Positions 22,489-24,679 of a DNA stretch of 24,679 nucleotides are shown here, piece by piece (the first letter of the stretch is position 1; each line of letters begins with the position of its first letter). The position numbers and the translations under genes are program-made. Source of the DNA: an uncultured Acetatifactor sp. (GTDB lineage: Bacteria; Bacillota; Clostridia; Lachnospirales; Lachnospiraceae); assembly GCA_910589655.1 (NCBI GenBank), contig CAJUTJ010000142.1:1-24679 (forward strand), read 5' to 3'. The notes beneath the pieces were generated by a model. It was not told the DNA's origin, ran no database searches, and was given only the letters and a program-made list of their open reading frames with translations.

Positions 22489-22677
22489 CTATCTCGTGAC
22501 TGAATCAGCGGAAAGGCAGGACAGGGGAGAGGGCATATCCAGCAGTCCACCACAGGTTTTAAAGGTAAATACCACTTCCGCAGACAATAATGTAACGCCA
22601 CCATCATCCAGATAAACAGGCTCTTTCAATCTCAGCCACTGGTCGAGGAACACTGCCAAAGCCAGATCCTGTCCAAA
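22489..22677 (-). pseudogene. Open-frame remnant without a start
   Basis: A frame with no stop for 62 codons, reading FGQDLALAVFLDQWLRLKEP and then VYLDDGGVTLLSAEVVFTFK before a TAG. The residue pattern looks protein-like (alternating hydrophobics, DD-GG turn) but I do not recognise a family, and there is no convincing start or ribosome site. A perfect 9-bp hairpin (GATAGCATT 22465-22473 / AATGCTATC 22485-22493) overlaps its end. Probably the tail of a lost gene; could be chance. Confidence 0.3.
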
Positions 22678-22708
22678 TCAAAATAAAATAATATCTGGCA
22701 GCGGATTG

Positions 22709-23213
22709 TTATATTGTCTGCTTTCCAAACATTGCCAGATATTTCTGGGTCTGTTGGAGGGATATTTCCAGTTTTTTTCTGTAGTCTTTCCAGAATATCG
22801 TTTTCAGAAAGGCCACAGTCAAGGCCTGTCTCAATAATGCTTTCGGCTTTGCCTCTGGCTTCACCCTCTTTTGCAATTTCATTAAATAAAGTACACATAT
22901 CAGCATCTCCTTTCGCAGCCAGTGCATTGTAGTCGATCTTACAGTTTGTTGCGCCTGCCAGCGTCATGATGACGGTTCTGTCCACACCATAGGCCATGGA
23001 TCCTTTGCTTACCTTGATATTGTCCCTTGAGGCTTTGAGGTTCTCTGCGTACGTTCTGTGTTCCAACACAGAAGCAATTTCCGTATCTTCGTTTTCCGGT
23101 TCTTCTGGCCTGATGACCTGCTTGCGTCACCACCGCTGTTGCGCCGGTTCCTTGTTGTTCTGCCCGCCTTTCAGCCCAAGCAGATGATTGATATTGGACA
23201 AAATGTCCCAAAG
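22709..23213 (-). pseudogene. Broken gene, possibly nuclease-like C-terminal fragment
   Basis: On the minus strand one frame is open from about 23213 (LWDILSNINHLLGLKGGQNN) but contains an in-frame TGA at 23129-23127, and a TAG sits at 23216-23214. After the TGA it reads EPENEDTEIASVLEHRTYAE, with later segments VDRTVIMTLAGATNCKIDYN and GLSENDILERLQKK. At an A7 run (22772-22778) the natural continuation (LEISLQQTQKYLAMFGKQTI, stop at 22709) is in another frame, so removing one A restores it. The GEARGKAESIIETG...GLSENDILERLQKKL ending resembles the C-terminus of Rpn/PD-(D/E)XK-type nuclease proteins of Firmicutes, a low-confidence guess. The N-terminal part is missing. Confidence 0.6.
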
Positions 23214-23227
23214 CTAAACTTTCATAA

Positions 23228-23977
23228 TTATGGAATAGAATTAACTACATCAAGAATTTCTTCCGCAGAAAGGTCATCCGGGGAAAACCCAATAAATATA
23301 TCCTTATAAGCAAAATGAAATGTTACGTTGTCGTCTTTGGTTTCTAAATACTCTTGCAAATTCTCAAAAGAGTAAACTGGTTTATTTGTCCTTGGTTCAT
23401 AGTCCATGATGAGGACAGCAAAACTTGAACCGAATAGGTTGGGGTCGGGTACTGCAATACCGCCATCCTCGTTAGCGGGAGCCATTATTATTTCGTCACT
23501 ACTTGTTGTAAAAGTTACTCGAAGTAAGTGATATTTTGTTCCGCTTTTCATAGTTGTCTCATATAGGCTGGCCTTTCCAAAATGATAGCCAGCGGGCAAA
23601 TCAGTAGGTAAATAATGTCCTAATCCCGGTATTCCGTAGGCGGTATTCTCGTCAACACTTTCTACTGTCGCATCTTCAACATCCCGAATATCCTCGGTGG
23701 CCGGATATACAGCCATGCTTTCAATTATCGGGTCAACACCCTCTGGGTGTTCCCCTGGAGCTGCAACACCGCCGCCGGGAATGTTCGGGCCACCGCTCGG
23801 TTCCCTCAAAATGCCCGGTAGTGTTAGTACTGTTATTGTGATAATCAGACCAACACAAGCTACCATAGTCCCCCATTTAATTGCCCTACTGTATCTGGTT
23901 CGTTTATATGCCCTCGCATCTTGCACAGCCTTATCGTTAATCGTTCCAATAGCGTCCAAAATATTTTCGACTTTCAT
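23228..23977 (-). CDS. Membrane protein, probable anti-sigma partner of the ECF factor
   Basis: 249 aa. A cytoplasmic N-terminus (1-32, with an INDKAVQDARAYKRTRYSRA segment), one membrane segment (about 33-54, WGTMVACVGLIITITVL) and an extracellular region of about 190 residues. The linker is rich in Gly and Pro (GGPNIPGGGVAAPGEHPEG). The folded C-terminal part somewhat resembles DUF4367-type domains found in anti-sigma-like proteins; I do not claim the family. The start ATG overlaps the sigma gene stop (TAATG), so the two are translationally coupled. Inhibition of the sigma factor until a surface signal arrives is the expected role, inferred from order and topology. Confidence 0.75.
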   Translation of the reverse strand: MKVENILDAIGTINDKAVQDARAYKRTRYSRAIKWGTMVACVGLIITITVLTLPGILREPSGGPNIPGGGVAAPGEHPEGVDPIIESMAVYPATEDIRDVEDATVESVDENTAYGIPGLGHYLPTDLPAGYHFGKASLYETTMKSGTKYHLLRVTFTTSSDEIIMAPANEDGGIAVPDPNLFGSSFAVLIMDYEPRTNKPVYSFENLQEYLETKDDNVTFHFAYKDIFIGFSPDDLSAEEILDVVNSIP

Positions 23978-24534
23978 TACAATAACGCCTCCCTTTCCAA
24001 GCGGTTTAGAAGTTTTTTTCGTTGCCTGTGTAACATCATTTTCACTTTGCTTTGTGAAAATCCAAATCTTTGGGCAATATCTGCAATCGTGTCAAGATAC
24101 CAATATCTGCAAATAAAAACCCGGCGTTCCATAGGTGGCAGCGACATAACAAAATTGTCAATTAGCTGTGATAATTCTGCGGCCTCCACCTCATGCTCTA
24201 CGCTTTGATTAGACGGAATACAGTCAGACAGTTCATCAAGTACCAGCACGATCTCACCGCCGCCCCGCTTTCCCGCAGTACGGTCACGCCATTTATCAAT
24301 AGATATTCGCCGCGTGATTTTCCCTAAAAATGTTGAGAGGATAGACGGACGATGGGGAGGAATATTATTCCATGCGTCAAGGTATGTATCATTTACACTT
24401 TCATCTGCGTCCTCAACATTTCCGAGGATGCCATAAGCGATGGAATAGCAGTATTTTCCGTACTTTTTAGATGTTTCTGATATTGCATTTTCAGAGCGCG
24501 CCCAATAAAGATTTACAATGCTGTCATCTTCCAT
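23977..24534 (-). CDS. ECF-type RNA polymerase sigma factor
   Basis: 185 aa. Region 2 covers about 20-95 (YCYSIAYGILGNVEDADESV and DTYLDAWNNIPP, then FLGKITRRISIDKWRDR). Region 4 covers about 120-180 (LPPMERRVFICRYWYLDTIA, then QRFGFSQSKVKMMLHRQRKKL), a helix-turn-helix for the -35 element. No region 1.1 or 3, as usual for ECF factors. The ATG at 24534 is preferred to the one at 24540 because the AGGAGGT site lies seven bases before it and abuts the other. First gene of a two-gene operon with its membrane partner. Target promoters are unknown. Confidence 0.93.
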   Translation of the reverse strand: MEDDSIVNLYWARSENAISETSKKYGKYCYSIAYGILGNVEDADESVNDTYLDAWNNIPPHRPSILSTFLGKITRRISIDKWRDRTAGKRGGGEIVLVLDELSDCIPSNQSVEHEVEAAELSQLIDNFVMSLPPMERRVFICRYWYLDTIADIAQRFGFSQSKVKMMLHRQRKKLLNRLEREALL

Positions 24535-24604
24535 TTCCATACCTCCTAGTATAATAATGATATAGCCACAAGAGCTATAAAGTTAATAAGTTACAAGGTC
24601 ATAT

Positions 24605-24649
24605 CTGATGAATAACTGAAGGAGGGTTCCCCTTCCATCAGAAGTTATT
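24605..24649 (-). promoter_or_regulatory. Leader element with mutually exclusive helices
   Basis: Within the likely leader of the sigma operon, CTGATG (24605-24610) can pair with CATCAG (24636-24641), and AATAACT (24611-24617) with AGTTATT (24643-24649). The two pairings cross, so they form either a pseudoknot or alternative states. An inner hairpin, GAAGG/CCTTC, lies between. Read on the plus strand it is followed by ATAATTTTT and could instead be a terminator of something outside the window. Confidence 0.4.
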
Positions 24650-24679
24650 GATATAATTTTTACCATGTCTGAGGTTTCC

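Noticed and set aside
22996..23187. 63-codon plus-strand frame
   Set aside because: Antisense to the pseudogene, no ribosome site, no recognisable pattern.

Overview
The window looks like chromosome of a Lachnospiraceae-type Firmicute (Clostridia). Reasons: strong AGGAGG ribosome sites, TTGNNN/TATAAT-type promoters, several families common in that group (DUF3842, DUF5688, DUF4474, a diverged LigA, Uma2), no CCA encoded on the tRNA, and moderate GC. No identity search was run, so this placement is inference.

Layout. 1-186 holds a structured repeat (copy A) and a promoter. 280-3488 encodes a response regulator fused to a (p)ppGpp synthetase, a DUF3842 protein overlapped by a uridine-kinase-like P-loop protein, and a YqeG-type HAD phosphatase. 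A four-hairpin intergenic element separates these from shikimate genes at 3733-5675: aroE, then a fused shikimate kinase / type II dehydroquinase. Next come efp, a DUF5688 gene, a tRNA-Arg(CCG) set inside a 16-bp inverted repeat, a membrane-anchored double-SH3 protein, a small helical protein, gdhA, and a lineage-type coiled-coil protein.

The minus-strand pair at 12384-14155 (metallophosphoesterase and DUF4474 protein, 4-bp overlap) faces away from a membrane diguanylate cyclase. The two are separated by a 303-bp region with opposed promoters and a 23-bp perfect hairpin. After the cyclase come repeat copy B, a Uma2 nuclease gene, a viroplasmin-RNase H protein with an in-frame 36-bp minisatellite, rluF, ligA and metA. 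These are mostly housekeeping genes, on the plus strand, with rluF overlapping the RNase H gene.

From about 22250 the character changes to decayed accessory sequence: four ATGGYGTAC-type repeats, an open-frame remnant, and a broken gene with in-frame stops and an A7 frameshift. An apparently intact ECF sigma / membrane partner operon follows on the minus strand.

The most interesting points are: (1) two diverged copies of one structured repeat family in opposite orientation, with compensatory changes in helices; (2) the receiver-alarmone synthetase fusion, which suggests phosphorylation-gated (p)ppGpp synthesis; (3) the shikimate kinase-dehydroquinase fusion with a well-placed internal start; (4) large unexplained hairpins at 3564-3694 and 14282-14346; (5) mutually exclusive pairings in the sigma operon leader. 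No CRISPR array, prophage, complete insertion sequence or recognisable defence island was seen. I see no complete new multi-gene system; the novelty is in fusions and structured non-coding DNA.
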